Shown here one piece after another: positions 22,065 to 33,949 of a stretch of 64,000 nt of DNA. The stretch is from Nemophila menziesii. Lineage: Eukaryota; Streptophyta; Magnoliopsida; Boraginales; Hydrophyllaceae. The translations under genes were made by a program, and so were the position numbers. The notes beneath the pieces are model-generated. The model saw nothing but the letters and a program-made list of their open reading frames with translations. It was not told where the DNA came from and ran no database searches. The first letter of the stretch is position 1, and every line of letters starts with the position of its first letter. Where the stretch lies: NCBI GenBank assembly GCA_029959085.1, contig JARWIR010000015.1, positions 4,401,017 to 4,465,016 on the forward strand. The letters run 5' to 3'.

Positions 22065-23716
22065 TCTACCCAACCCTATACAACATCCTCAATGTAAAAC
22101 AAGGACAACTACATGTCACATATCTTGGCACTTTCCTCACAAAAAAATCTCCTAATGTAGTAGCTTTTCAAATCCTTATAAAATATATCTGCTCAAGTAT
22201 AGACAAAATTTCTCTACTTTGCAGGAAAACTTTATCTCATCAAAACTGTCTTTCAGAGCAAGGTTAGATTTTGGTGCTTAGTTATGATATTACGTAGAAA
22301 AGTCATCAAAAACCTCGAAAGTATTTTCTCAATATTTCTTTGGAAAGTAGATACCACTGATTACAGGGGCACTAAGGTTTCCTGGAAATTTCTCCACAAA
22401 ACACATGATGAAGGTGGGTTGGGAGTGGCTAGCTTAAAGAATCTCAATGATATAGCTACTCTAAAAGCACTTTGGGAGGTTCCATAAATCAGATAACAAC
22501 ATATGGGCTCAATGGGTTAAAGTGAATTGGTTGGGAGAAAAATATGTCTGGAATATTGATCCTACTCATATCATCCCTTGGACTAAAAAAAAAAGCTGCC
22601 AAAGAACAAAAACCTTGCTTAGAAATACATCCATCACTTTATTCGAAAGGGAAACAAAACATTTGTCCTTGTAGATAGATGGACAAAAGAAGCAGACGTT
22701 AGAGACCTCAATCTTCATATTGAACCCCACATCTTCAACAAGTATAAACACAAAACCGTTGCTCAATACTCTGGCAACAACAGATGGTGCCTTCCTCCTG
22801 AGTTGACTTGTCTCAAACCGTACCTTGAGCGATTCACCTTAAACACTATTGAAGATAACCTAACATGGAAATGTGGTGGTAAAAATTACTTCTCCACCTC
22901 AAACCTCCTCAAGGACCTTTATGAAAATAGTGAAAAGGTTGCATGGAGTTCAACGGTTTGGCACAAGCAAACTATCCCCAAACATCAATTTCTATCATGG
23001 TTAGTCTTCCTAAACAAATTACTTACTCGTGATAGGCTTGATCAATAAGGAATTGTAACAGATAAAGTTGTGTGCTATGTAATTCTGCCATGGAATCTCG
23101 TGATCATCTCTTCTTGAACTGCTCTTACTCGAGGAGAATTTGGTTTGATTGCTGCAAATACCATGGTTGCCAAGATAAAAATACTTCTTGGCTATCCAAA
23201 ACATCTTGGATCGTTCATAGAAGCAAAAGAAACACCCTTAAAGATCTTGTCTTCATCTTAATCTTTCAAAGCTTTCTCTACCACATATGGAATGCAAGAA
23301 ACAGGAAAATTCATCAAAACCACTTGGAAAAGCACAATGTAATTCTCCACTATATAAGGAGAGATGTACAATCTAAAATGTGGTTCAAACATTCATTTAG
23401 AACCTCCATGAAGAACAAGATCATCATGAGACAAATGGGACTTCAAGGAGTCCTTGCGCATCCTTGACTCAGTTTTAACAAAAAAAAATTCTATGAAGCC
23501 AGCTTGAACACACGAACTATTCTTATCTCAGCCGAGTTTTTCAGTTTTGCAGATTAGTCCCTAGATTACTTTAATGCCTTTAGCCTTCTTACTTTCTAGT
23601 TTTTTTGTCTAGATTGTTTTTTATTGGCCGAGAAAGTTGACCTAGTCGAACTTTACCAAGGCTTGTAAAGAGTTGATAGTTGAAGCAACAAAATGAACAC
23701 TTACCTGTAAAAAAAA
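22065..23716 (+). pseudogene. LINE reverse transcriptase 3' part with zinc-knuckle domain (copy A)
   Basis: Successive frames give VTYLGT and RKTLSHQNCL (RT thumb region), VSWKFLHKTHDEGGLGVASL (22284-22487), then after a gap WHKQTIPKHQFLSWLVFLNK (22803-23048) and ESRDHLFLNCSYSRRIWFDC (23072-23467), the zf-RVT domain of plant L1-type LINEs. The protein ends near 23467 and is followed by a 3' UTR up to an A-rich tail at about 23708-23716. The RT catalytic core and everything upstream are missing, since the LTR abuts directly. Frameshifts and stops separate the pieces. Confidence 0.8.
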
Positions 23717-23717
23717 T

Positions 23718-24789
23718 TCACATTTTTTTGAATAAGTCAACCTCAACACTAGAGTCCATTTGTATAGGAATTCCAATATCATTGCTTATATAACCCAATC
23801 CCTCATTAGTCCAAATTTGTAGAGGGACTTTTCTTAATTTAATCCATACATGAATGTTTCCCATGTCAAGCTTTTCAATGCTCATTTTAGGATTCCACCT
23901 TCTTAGAATCATTATACGACCACAATCATGCCATATTTTATCAAGCAACTTAACACAATCCATCTCACTTTAAAACTTGAATAAGAAAATCTTGTTGATT
24001 TAATTTCAACTTTTCTCGTATTTTTCCATTAAATATTAATCATAATCTTTATCATGTAGAATGGAGGAGTTTCACCAAAGAAATGACCCACACGACAGTG
24101 CTTCCAAACCACCTCACCCTCCTTCTTGACTTCTTTTGGCAGTTTTACTACTAATTTTCCATCAATCATTTGAGGTGGAGAAAAATTCAACTTCAAGTCT
24201 TCTTTGACTGAGTTAGTGAATAGGTTTGACCACACTTGAGAAGGTTTTTGCTCTATTTTATTAACATTATTATTACAATTCATAGATTCTTCCAAGAGAA
24301 TAACTTCCTTCGTAGAGGAACTTGCAATTTGTGGAGGGGAATGAACATTTCCTGCACTAGAATTGTAGTTACACTCCTGACTTTCCTCATTAGCAAAGCA
24401 TTTCTTGATTGAACGCAGAGCCAAAAGGCCTTACTCCCCATATCACATCATCCGGAGTAATAGAATATTCACTATTGATAAAGTCAGGGCAAATTACTTC
24501 TCAAATAACTTTTCTTTTTGTTTAAAGCAATATCAATAATTTTGTCAAACACCTTAGGTGTTTCCAGAGTTGTTGTTAAATCTTTTATTTTACTCGACCT
24601 CTCAATAGGAGATGAAGATTTTGAAGTAGTAGTATTAAGAGCAGTTGCTATAGACTTAGAGTTGTTCATTCCAGAAAAATTATTACTAACTTTCACCTTA
24701 GGAGTATTTAACGGAATATACTTAGATGGTTTCACTTCATCCATATTAATTTTCACCAACTGAGTAGGATTTTTCTTACGCAGAGCCAT
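23718..24789 (-). pseudogene. LINE ORF1 (DUF4283-type) fragment (copy A)
   Basis: The minus strand begins at an ATG (24789) with MALRKKNPTQLVKINMDEVK. After frame changes it continues with VWSNLFTNSVKEDLKLNFSP and GKLVVKLPKEV (24029-24424), then ILRRWNPKMSIEKLDMGNIH and VWIKLRKVPLQIWTNEGLGY (23718-23963). This is the DUF4283 region of plant LINE ORF1, an RNA-binding protein of the retrotransposition complex. No zinc knuckle follows because the fragment ends at the A-rich tail of the plus-strand LINE. The two LINE pieces face each other. Probably one inserted into the other. Confidence 0.75.
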
Positions 24790-25659
24790 TAGAGATGACG
24801 GTCACGAGACCAATGCAAAAAAATCTGAGCAAACTGATAAAGAAACGACAAAGACCGATGAATAATACTTCCAGAAGATGATGAATAAATTGAAAAATAA
24901 AACTTTTGATTGCACTGAAACAAAGAAAGATCTTTTGAACCAAGAATTAGTAGCGGATTACGCAATGTGTTGAAATCCGAAGAAGATCAGGGAATGATTG
25001 TCCAATAAAGGACGAAAAGCAAGCGAAAATTTAGAAAGCAGCTCGCGTGAAGAACACGAACCAATTAGAATAAAAAAATTTCATCAGTGGCCGACAAAGG
25101 CAGTTAACACATCCATTACCAACTTTATTTAATTCTAAAACCAAAAAAGGAAAAATTAGCAAACCAAAAATGGAAGGAGAGATGCTACTGGTTGCTGATC
25201 TGGCATGGAGCTCCATCCAGATGACGTGGTAATTCTAGCAAATGAGCGACAATAACGTTATACTCTTAAAATATATGGATCTAAAATAAATTTACAAACC
25301 CTAGAAAAAATATAGAAAAAGGTGAAAGCATTTTTTTATTTTTTTTTTCTTTATAAAAGTATGTTTACCATCAAATACTACCTCTTTTTTTTTCCAGAAA
25401 ATGCCTATGACTTTGCCTCTTTGGATAAGGAATAGTAGGTTTTAAAATTCTTTAAGTCAAATATATTTTGGTTAAATCATAATTTTATAATAATTGTGAA
25501 AAATTAAGTGTACATTTATTAAAAATAGAGAAAATACTAGTATTTTTAAATTACGTGAAAATTAAGTATTAATATTAGTAATAGCAAATATTATTATAAT
25601 ACGCATCTGATATTTTAATAATAATATTTTATCATTATAATTTATGATTTTTTTTTTAC
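24790..25659. other. LINE 5' UTR and AT-rich spacer (copy A)
   Basis: The part nearest 24790 is presumably the 5' UTR of the minus-strand LINE. From about 25300 the sequence is AT-rich and featureless up to a T run (about 25648-25658), the A tail of the next minus-strand LINE. Confidence 0.4.
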
Positions 25660-26393
25660 AATTGAGGCCTAACTAAAGATCAATATGTACATCTAAACTT
25701 ATTAAGCTCTCGAGGGAGTGCTCACAGCAATACGAGGTGTGACCCAGCTGCTCATATCATGCGTCAAAAACCTCTATAACCCATCTGGTGGATCCATGTA
25801 AGGGGTCGCCTCCTTTCTCGATGATGCCCATCTTCGTCAACCACTCCGCACAAAAATTTGCTTCTCTATAAATGTGTTTGAGTTTGAAACCGGCATATTC
25901 CTCTCGAATACATTCATATAGTCCATGATTATCGCATCTAACCAATCCCCTTCGTTACCACTGCTCTTCACTAGCACATGTAACTCGAGCGAATCAATCT
26001 CAATGATAACCGTTTTGTATTTTAGATAAACCGCCATGTATAACCCAAAGTGTAACGCAAAAAATTCGGCTTGAAAAGCGGATTCCACCTTACACGCCCC
26101 CACGAACCTCTAATATAGTCTCCATTACCATTTTGAAAAATTCCTCCCACTTCTACCCTTCTGGAATCATGTTCTAGACAACCATCAGTATTGAGCTTAA
26201 TACCAATGCTCGGTTTCACCCACTTAACTAACGTCCTCTTCGCCGAGACAATCAAACCTCAAACCCTTTCTTTCCTCCAAGCTCTAATATACCCAGCTGT
26301 TGTATTTTTTTACCATATTTCGCAATATTCTCATTAGTTTATTAACTCATGTACCCTCGAAAAATCTATCATTTTGGTCAATCCATATGTGCC
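25660..26393 (-). pseudogene. LINE RNase H domain fragment (copy A)
   Basis: Minus-strand frames give VKWVKPSIGIKLNTDGCLEH (26022-26255), ESAFQAEFFALHFGLYMAVY and VIIEIDSLELHVLVKSS (25837-26103), then LKHIYREANFCAEWLTKMG (25757-25945). These are the D, E and D blocks of the RVT_3 RNase H domain at the 3' end of plant LINEs. It is broken by frameshifts, and its upstream part is lost at the duplication junction. Confidence 0.75.
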
Positions 26394-26561
26394 TTGATCA
26401 CATGTTGGATAGTATGATACTTTTGGCTAAGACTCGGTAAGGGGGCTGGATTGCAAACATAGTTTATTAGCGTTAAGTGTGCGGTAGTGAACCGGGAGGT
26501 CATGCCTAACTAGATAGCCAATAGGTTTAGAATTATTACATCGATACATTTCCTTGGGTGT

Positions 26562-27358
26562 TGATGTATCCATGATTATGAGATAAAACACCCTTAAGAG
26601 ACATAATTTTGGGTTTAAATTGGACTTATATAGTTAATTTATTGTCATAATTTAATATAATGCACTTTCTTCCACCGAATTTGAATTATTTGTACTTTTA
26701 GAGCTTTTGTGTGTTACTTTGTGTGTTTAGTGTGAAGTTGTTATGTATATGAATGCTAGGAGGCTTCAAGATGAATAGAAGAAGTGAATTTTAAAGTCCA
26801 AGATCAAGATAAAGCGCTAAAGAAGCGAAAAACCTTACTTTAATGAAGGTGGGGAGTCCTGGAAACTAGAAAAACGTCACTCATAGCTCTTCCCGAGCCT
26901 ACACATTAGAGATTCTGACTTGGTGGTTCAAATGAAAAAGATGGGTCTTTGAGTTAGCAAAATATAAGAAGTGGTTTTGGTGGATTTGGACTTACGATGC
27001 AAAAGTTACATCCTTTTTACTGGAGTGGTGTACAACAATACGCGACTAATAACACGAATTTGGGACCTTAATCGTTTAATTAAGCCCAAGTTGGACCTAA
27101 TCCGTTTTTAATCATTATAAAAGACTTCTTAGACCTAATAAATCAGTACCTTTCAATTAAACTTCATATTATATCATATTTTGAGAGAGGGAAAAGACAG
27201 ATTTTAATATTGAACACAAAGTTAGAATAACTACTTGAATCCTTGTGGAGACAAATATCCCGATTTTACTTATCAATTACTTGGAACGACCCGTAAACTT
27301 CTGGTTAGTTGATTCTCTTCTTTTGTGTTGAATTTATATCACACTCTAGGAGCGACCA
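26562..27358 (+). mobile_element. internally deleted Athila-type LTR (LTR6, copy B)
   Basis: Copy of the LTR at 21267-22064 with the same internal deletion, showing that the deletion predates the duplication. The start now reads TGATGTATCC, a C-to-A change in the conserved terminus. Confidence 0.75.
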
Positions 27359-29010
27359 TCTACCTAACCCTATACAACATCCTCAATGTAAAACAAGGAC
27401 AACTACATGTCACATATCTTGGCACTCCCCTCACAACAAAATCTCCTAATGTAGTAGCTTTTCAAATCCTTATAAAATATATCTGCTCAAGTATAGACAA
27501 AATTTCTCTACTTTGCAGGAAAACTTTATCTCATCAAAACTGTCTTTCAGAGCAAGGTTAGATTTTGGTGCTTAGTTATGATATTACGTAGAAAAGTCAT
27601 CAAAAACCTCGAAAGTATTTTCTCAATATTTCTTTGGAAAGTAGATACCACTGATTACAGGGGCACTACGGTTTCCTGGAAATTTCTCCACAAAACACAT
27701 GATGAAGGTGGGTTGGGAGTGGCTAGCTTAAAGAATCTCAATGATATAGCTACTCTAAAAGCACTTTGGGAGGTTCCATAAATCAGATAACAACATATGG
27801 GCTCAATGGGTTAAAGTGAATTGGTTGGGAGAAAAATATGTCTGGAATATTGATCCTACTCATATCATCCCTTGGACTAAAAAAAAAAGCTGCCAAAGAA
27901 CAAAAACCTTGCTTAGAAATACATCCATCACTTTATTCGAAAGGGAAACAAAACATTTGTCCTTGTAGATAGATGGACAAAAGAAGCAGACGTTAGAGAC
28001 CTCAATCTTCATATTGAACCCCACATCTTCAACAAGTATAAACACAAAACCGTTGCTCAATACTCTGGCAACAACAGATGGTGCCTTCCTCCTGAGTTGA
28101 CTTGTCTCAAACCGTACCTTGAGCAATTTACCTTAAACACTATTGAAGATAACCTAACATGGAAATGTGGTGGTACAAATTACTTCTCCACCTCAAACCT
28201 CCTCAAGGACCTTTATGAAAATAGTGAAAAGGTTGCATGGAGTTCAACGGTTTGGCACAAGCAAACTATCCCCAAACATCAATTTCTATCATGGTTAGTC
28301 TTCCTAAACAAATTACTTACTCGTGACAGGCTTGAACAATAGGGAATTGTAACAGATAAAGTTGTGTGCTATGTAATTCTGCCATGGAATCTCGTGATCA
28401 TCTCTTCTTGAACTGCTCTTACTCGAGGAGAATTTGGTTTGATTGCTGCAAATACCATGGTTGCCAAGATAAAAATACTTCTTGGCTATCCAAAACATCT
28501 TGGATCGTTCATAGAAGCAAAAGAAACACCCTTAAAGATCTTGTCTTCATCTTAATCTTTCAAAGCTTTCGTTACCACATATGGAATGCAAGAAACAGGA
28601 AAATTCATCAAAACCACTTGGAAAAGCACAATGTAATTCTCCACTATATAAGGAGAGATGTACAATCTAAAATGTGGTTCAAACATTCATTTAGAACCTC
28701 CATGAAGAACAAGATCATCATGAGACAAATGGGACTTCAAGGAGTCCTTGCGCATCCTTGACTCGGTTTTAACAAAAAAGTTTTTCTATGAAGCCAGCTT
28801 GAACACACGAACTATTCTTATCTCAGCCGAGTTTTTCAGTTTTGCAAATTAGTCCCTAGATTACTTTAATGCCTTTAGCCTTCTTACTTTCTAGTTTTTT
28901 GTCTAGATTGTTTTTGATCGGCCGAGAAAGTTGACCTAGTCGAACTTTACCAAGGCTTGTAAAGAGTTGATAGTTGAAGCAACAAAATGAACACTTACCT
29001 GTAAAAAAAA
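27359..29010 (+). pseudogene. LINE reverse transcriptase 3' part with zinc-knuckle domain (copy B)
   Basis: Copy of 22065-23716 with the same breaks (frames at 27325-27561, 27578-27781, 28097-28342, 28366-28761). It preserves VTYLGTPLT, closer to the family consensus than the FL of copy A. It is not functional. Confidence 0.8.
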
Positions 29011-30087
29011 TTCACATTTTTTTTTTTGGATAAGTCAACCTCAACACTAGAGTCCATTTGTATAGGAATTCCAATATCATTGCTTATATAACCCAATCCC
29101 TCATTAGTCCACAGTTGTAGAGGGACTTTTCTTAATTTAATCCATACATGAATGTTTCCCATGTCAAGCTTTTCAATGCTCATTTTAGGATTCCACCTTC
29201 TTAGAATCGTTATACGACCACAATCATGCCATATTTTATCAAGCAACTTAACACAATCCATCTCACTTTAAAACTTGAATAAGAAAATCCTGTTGATTTA
29301 ATTTCAAATTTTCTCATATTTTTCCATTAAATATTAATCATATTCTTTATCATGTAGAATGGAGGAGTTTCACCAAAGAAATGACCCACACGACAGTGCT
29401 TCCAAACCACCTCACCCTTCTTATTGACTTCTTTTGGCAGTTTTACTACTAATTTTCCATCAATCATTTGAGGTGGAGAAAAATTCAACTTCAAGTCTTC
29501 TTTGACTGAGTTAGTGAATAGGTTTGACCACACTTGAGAAGGTTTTTACTCTATTTTATTAACATTATTATTACAATTCATAGATTCTTCCAAGAGAATA
29601 ACTTCCTTCGTAGAGGCACTTGCAATTTGTGGAGGGGAATGAACATTTCCTGCACTAGAATTGTAGTTGCACTCCTGACTTTCCTCATTAGCATAGCATT
29701 TCTTGATTGAACGCAGAGCCAAAAGGCCTTACTCCCCGTATCACATCATCCAGAGTAATAGAATATTCACTATTGATAAAGTCAGGGCAAATTACTTCTC
29801 AAATAACTTTTCTTTTTGTTTAAAGCAATATCAATAATTTTGTCAAACACCTTAGGTGTTTCCAGAGATGTTGTTAAATCTTTTATTTTACTCGACCTCT
29901 CAATAGGAGATGAAGCTTTTGAAGTAGTAGTATTAAGAGCAGTTGCTATAGACTTAGAGTTGTTCATTCCAGAAAAATTATTACTAACTTTCACCTTAGG
30001 AGTATTTAACGGAATATACTTAGATGGTTTCACTTCATCCATATTAATTTTCACCAACTCAGTAGGATTTTTCTTAGGCAGAGCCAT
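28995..30087 (-). pseudogene. LINE ORF1 (DUF4283-type) fragment (copy B)
   Basis: Copy of 23718-24789. Relative to copy A, one glutamine codon (CAA, plus-strand 24248-24250) has become TAA (29546-29548), shortening the middle open frame. Otherwise the same DUF4283 blocks are seen. Confidence 0.75.
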
Positions 30088-30969
30088 TAGAGATGACCGT
30101 CACGAGAACAATGCACAAAAATCTGAGCAAACTGATAAAGAAATGACAAAGACCGATGAATAATACTTCCAGAAGATGATGAATAAATTGAAAAATAAAA
30201 CTTTTGATTGCACTGAAACAGAGAAAGATCTTTTGAACTAAGAATTAGTAGCGGATTACGCAATGTGTTGAAATCCGAAGAAGATCAGGGAATGATTGTC
30301 CAATAAAGGACGAAAAGCAAGCGAAAATTTAGAAAGCAGCTCGCGTGAAGAACACGAACCAATTAGAATATAAAACTTTTCATCAGTGGCCGACAAAGGC
30401 AGTTAACACATCCATTACCGACTTTATTTAATTCTAAAACCAAAAAAGGAAAAATTAGCAAACCAAAAATGGAAGGAGAGATGCTACTGGTTGCTGATCT
30501 GGCATGGAGCTCCATCCAGATGACGTGGTAATTCTAGCAAATGAGCGACAATAACGTGATACTCTTAAAATATATGGATCTAAAATAAATTTACAAACCC
30601 TAGAAAAAATATAAAAAAAGGTGAAAGCATTTTTCTATTTTTTTCTTTATACAAGTATGTTTACCATCAAATACTACCTCTTTTTTTTCCAGAAAATGCC
30701 TATGACTTTGCCTCTTTGGATAAGGAATAGTAGGTTTTAAAATTCTTTAAGTCAAATATATTTTGGTTAAATCATAATTTTATAATAATTGTGAAAAATT
30801 AAGTGTACATTTATTAAAAAGTAGAGAAAATACTAGTATTTTTAAATTACGTGAAAATTAAGTATTAATATTAGTAATAGGAAAGAATTTTTTATCTGTA
30901 TTGAATGGTTAAATAATATTATAATACGCTTCTAATATTTTAATAATATATATTTTATCTTATAATTTA
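30088..30969. other. LINE 5' UTR and AT-rich spacer (copy B)
   Basis: Copy of 24790-25659. Near 30885-30915 it has a short extra stretch (about 30 bases, with TTGAATGG) absent from copy A, the main length difference between the units. Confidence 0.4.
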
Positions 30970-31870
30970 TGATTTTTTTTGTTACAACTGAGGCCTAACT
31001 AAAGATCAATATGTACATCTAAACTTATTAAGCTCTCGAGGGAGTGCTCACAGCAATACGAGGTGTGACCCAGCCGCTCCTATCATGCGTCAAAAACCTC
31101 TATAACCCATCTGGTGGATCCATGTAAGGGGTCGCCTCCTTTCTCGATGATGCCCCCATCTTCGTCAACCAATCCGCACAAAAATTTGCTTCTCTATAAA
31201 TGTGTTTGAGTTTGAAACCGGCATATGCCTCTCGAATACATTCATATAGTCCATGATTATCGCATCTAACCAATCCCCTTCGTTACCACTGCTCTTCACT
31301 AGCGCATGTAACTCGAGCGAATCAATCTCAATGATAACCGTTTTGTATTTTCGATAAACCGCCATGTATAATCCAAAGTGTAACGCAAACAATTCGGCTT
31401 GAAAAGCGGATTCCACCTTACACGTCCCGACGAACCTCTTATATAGTCTCCATTACCATTTCGAAAAATTCCTCCCACTTCTACCCTTCTGGAATCATGT
31501 TCTAGACAACCATCAGTATTGAGCTTAATACCAATGCTCGGTTTCACCCACTTAACTAACGTCCTCTTCGCCGAGACAATCAAACCTCAAACCCTTTCTT
31601 TCCTCCAAGCTCTAATATACCCAGCTGCTGTATTTTTTTACCATATTTCGCAATATTCTCATTAGTTTATTAACTCATGTACCTTCGAAAAATCTATCAT
31701 TTCGGTCAATCCATATGTGCCAACAAATCGCTAGCGCCACTGACCTCAAATCTAGTTTATTCTCGACCAACCGACATTGATAATCGCGTTCAACCAACTC
31801 AAGTTCGCTTTCATAGTTGTCATATCAGTCACATATGTGTTATAAGTTTTTAGAATTTGCACTTGTTCGC
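30970..31870 (-). pseudogene. LINE RNase H domain fragment (copy B), with longer upstream part
   Basis: Copy of 25660-26393 (frames 31165-31416 and 31299-31583), extended beyond the duplicated unit into a segment reading LRSVALAICWHIWIDRND at about 31705-31760, the linker between zinc knuckle and RNase H in plant LINEs. Homology fades after about 31850. Confidence 0.7.
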
Positions 31871-32494
31871 CACTGATCTATTACGGTAATAGGTGAGCAT
31901 TAACTGCACCTGGTCCGAAAAGTTAATTGCACTATAATTTATAATTATGATATAAATATTAGATTATCTAAAATTTGATTAAAATTTTATCCTATAAAAG
32001 GAGAAAAATCTTTATCAATGTATTATATTTAGAAGTATTGACTTAATTGAACAAAAAAAGTGTTGACTTATATTAGAGCTAAAATCTAATAATCATCCAA
32101 AGATTGTAGATTGCAGATTGCATCTAGCTTTTTTCAACAAGCACCCTTTAAAATGTAAAGATTGTGAGAATTCATAGCGTATCCAAATAATACTCTCTTT
32201 TTTTGTCAAAATTCTAAATAATACTCAAAACACAAAGAACACATAAAAGAAAAGGATAAATATAAAATGCAGATACAAACAAATAATTTAATATCACTTA
32301 ATTAAATGTTTTCTTTTCATTACTTTCACAAACTTTTTTGCAGGTATCAAGCAGCTTTCTCGTCTTTAATGTTTTGAAAAATCTCCCAACAAGCCTGACG
32401 TCATACTTTCCCTACTCTACTTTTTCCCCCTCTACATAAATCCAAACCCCATCTACAATTTTTCCTCATTCTCTCCTCTTCTCTTCTCTTTTCA
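31871..32494 (+). promoter_or_regulatory. upstream region and leader of the aspartic protease gene
   Basis: No transposon sequence is recognised. The last 60 bases before the ATG are strongly C/T-rich (CTCTCCTCTTCTCTTCTC), like many plant leaders. A weak TATA-like TACATAAAT lies near 32433. The start site is not defined. Confidence 0.4.
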
Positions 32495-33949
32495 ATGGCG
32501 GAAACACGCATAGATGCTCTTTGTCTTGTCACCTTTTTGTTCATTTCATTTATACCCATCTCACTTTCCCGTTCTTTGATGCATGTAAATCACTACCAAG
32601 ACTTAGATGTCAAGGCATCTCTACACAAAACTCAGAATATCTTCACTCTTACTCGTCAATCCTTCTCTGAAAGCCTTTCAGAGACACCCTCTTCTTTATC
32701 TTTCACTCTCCATCCTCGAGAATCAGTTATAACTCCGAAGGAAAAGGATTACGCCGGAGTGATGAAGACTCGCCTTTCCCGTGACTTGGTCCGAGTTAAC
32801 TCACTAACAACTCGGATGCAACTCGCCATTGAGAATTTCACAAGTTTGGATCTTAAACCTGTGGAAACGAGTTTTACTCAGGAGGAATTTCAGACTCCGA
32901 TTTCTTCTGGAGCGAGTCAAGGGAGTGGTGAGTATTTCACCCGTGTTGGAGTGGGTAAACCAGCTAAAGAATTTTTAATGGTTATTGATACGGGAAGTGA
33001 TATTAGCTGGTTACAATGTGAGCCTTGTACTGAATGTTACCAACAATCCGACCCGATATTTAACCCGGTTAGCTCATCAACTTACCGACAAATCTCTTGT
33101 AGCGCACAGCAATGTAAAGCACTTCGTGTCTCAGCTTGTAGGATGGACACGTGTTTGTACCAGGTTGCGTATGGAGATGGTTCTTACACTGTTGGAGATT
33201 TTGCTACCGACACGGTTTCGTTTGGAGGTGGTGCGAATTCAATTCCCAACGTTGCAATTGGTTGTGGCCATGATAATGAAGGTTTATTTATTGGTTCGGC
33301 TGGTTTATTAGCTTTAGGTGGTGGTGAATTATCCTTCCCTTCACAGATTAAAGCAACTTCGTTTTCTTATTGCCTTGTTGATCGTGACTCAAGCTCGAGT
33401 TCTACTCTGGACTTCAACTCGCCTCAACCTGCTGACTCAGTTGTGGCACCACTTGTTCATAACGGGAAAACGAGCACGTTTTTCTACGTGGGGCTGACCG
33501 GATTGAGCGTGGGAGGGGAGGCGTTATCGATCCCACCGTCACTTTTCGCTTTAGATGGAAGTGGAAACGGTGGAGTTATTGTTGACTCAGGAACTGCGGT
33601 GACTCGGTTGCAAACTCAGGCTTATAACTCACTTCGTGACGCGTTTGTTAAATTAGCTCAGCATTTGCCTTCAACAAGTGGGTTTGCTTTGTTTGATACT
33701 TGCTATGATTTATCTTCAATGACTACAGCTTCAGTTCCAACGGTGTCGTTTCATTTCTCTGGTGATAAAACCTTGCAGTTGCCACCAAAGAATTACCTGG
33801 TACCGGTTGATTCAGCTGGAAAATTCTGCCTTGCTTTCGCTCCAACCTCTGGGTCCCTATCCATAATAGGTAACATCCAGCAGCAAGGGACACGTGTCAG
33901 TTATGACTTGGCCAATAATCTTGTTGGATTTAGTGCAAACAAGTGTTAG
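32495..33949 (+). CDS. pepsin-family aspartic protease, ASPG1-like
   Basis: A single uninterrupted exon of 484 residues. A hydrophobic signal peptide (about 9-26) is followed by a prosegment to about 140 and the mature protease. The two catalytic motifs are present: DTGS at 165-168 and DSGT at 364-367. The cysteine-rich plant insert CEPCTECYQQSDPIFNP and the YGDGS flap region (about 226-230) identify the nepenthesin-like A1B group. Blocks such as FQTPISSGASQGSGEYF, GCGHDNEGLF, TAVTRLQTQAYNSLRDAF and a C-terminal NKC closely resemble Arabidopsis ASPARTIC PROTEASE IN GUARD CELL 1, linked to drought and abscisic-acid responses. It probably acts in the secretory pathway. No key residue is missing. 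The gene stands alone among transposons and looks functional; orthology itself is inferred. Confidence 0.93.
   Translation: MAETRIDALCLVTFLFISFIPISLSRSLMHVNHYQDLDVKASLHKTQNIFTLTRQSFSESLSETPSSLSFTLHPRESVITPKEKDYAGVMKTRLSRDLVRVNSLTTRMQLAIENFTSLDLKPVETSFTQEEFQTPISSGASQGSGEYFTRVGVGKPAKEFLMVIDTGSDISWLQCEPCTECYQQSDPIFNPVSSSTYRQISCSAQQCKALRVSACRMDTCLYQVAYGDGSYTVGDFATDTVSFGGGANSIPNVAIGCGHDNEGLFIGSAGLLALGGGELSFPSQIKATSFSYCLVDRDSSSSSTLDFNSPQPADSVVAPLVHNGKTSTFFYVGLTGLSVGGEALSIPPSLFALDGSGNGGVIVDSGTAVTRLQTQAYNSLRDAFVKLAQHLPSTSGFALFDTCYDLSSMTTASVPTVSFHFSGDKTLQLPPKNYLVPVDSAGKFCLAFAPTSGSLSIIGNIQQQGTRVSYDLANNLVGFSANKC

Larger units (their letters stand above)
21099..26393 (+). repeat. tandem duplication, unit A
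   Basis: This 5.3-kb unit recurs directly downstream in the same orientation (26394-31721), with only scattered differences, about one to two per hundred bases in the parts compared. The base before each copy ends in TGCC, a 4-bp shared junction. It contains an LTR, a plus-strand LINE fragment, a minus-strand LINE ORF1 and a minus-strand RNase H fragment that is cut off at the right breakpoint. Confidence 0.92.
26394..31721 (+). repeat. tandem duplication, unit B
   Basis: Second copy of the 5.3-kb unit. It is colinear with unit A at an offset of about 5,295 bases. At its right end the RNase H LINE continues past 31721 into sequence absent from unit A, which shows that unit B keeps the ancestral right flank and unit A the ancestral left flank. 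Confidence 0.92.

Noticed and set aside
22065..24789. Twin-primed LINE insertion
   Set aside because: In twin priming the inverted 5' part lies upstream of the 3' part. Here it lies after the A tail.
32985..33311. 108-codon ORF inside the aspartic protease
   Set aside because: An out-of-frame shadow of a gene with clear catalytic motifs.
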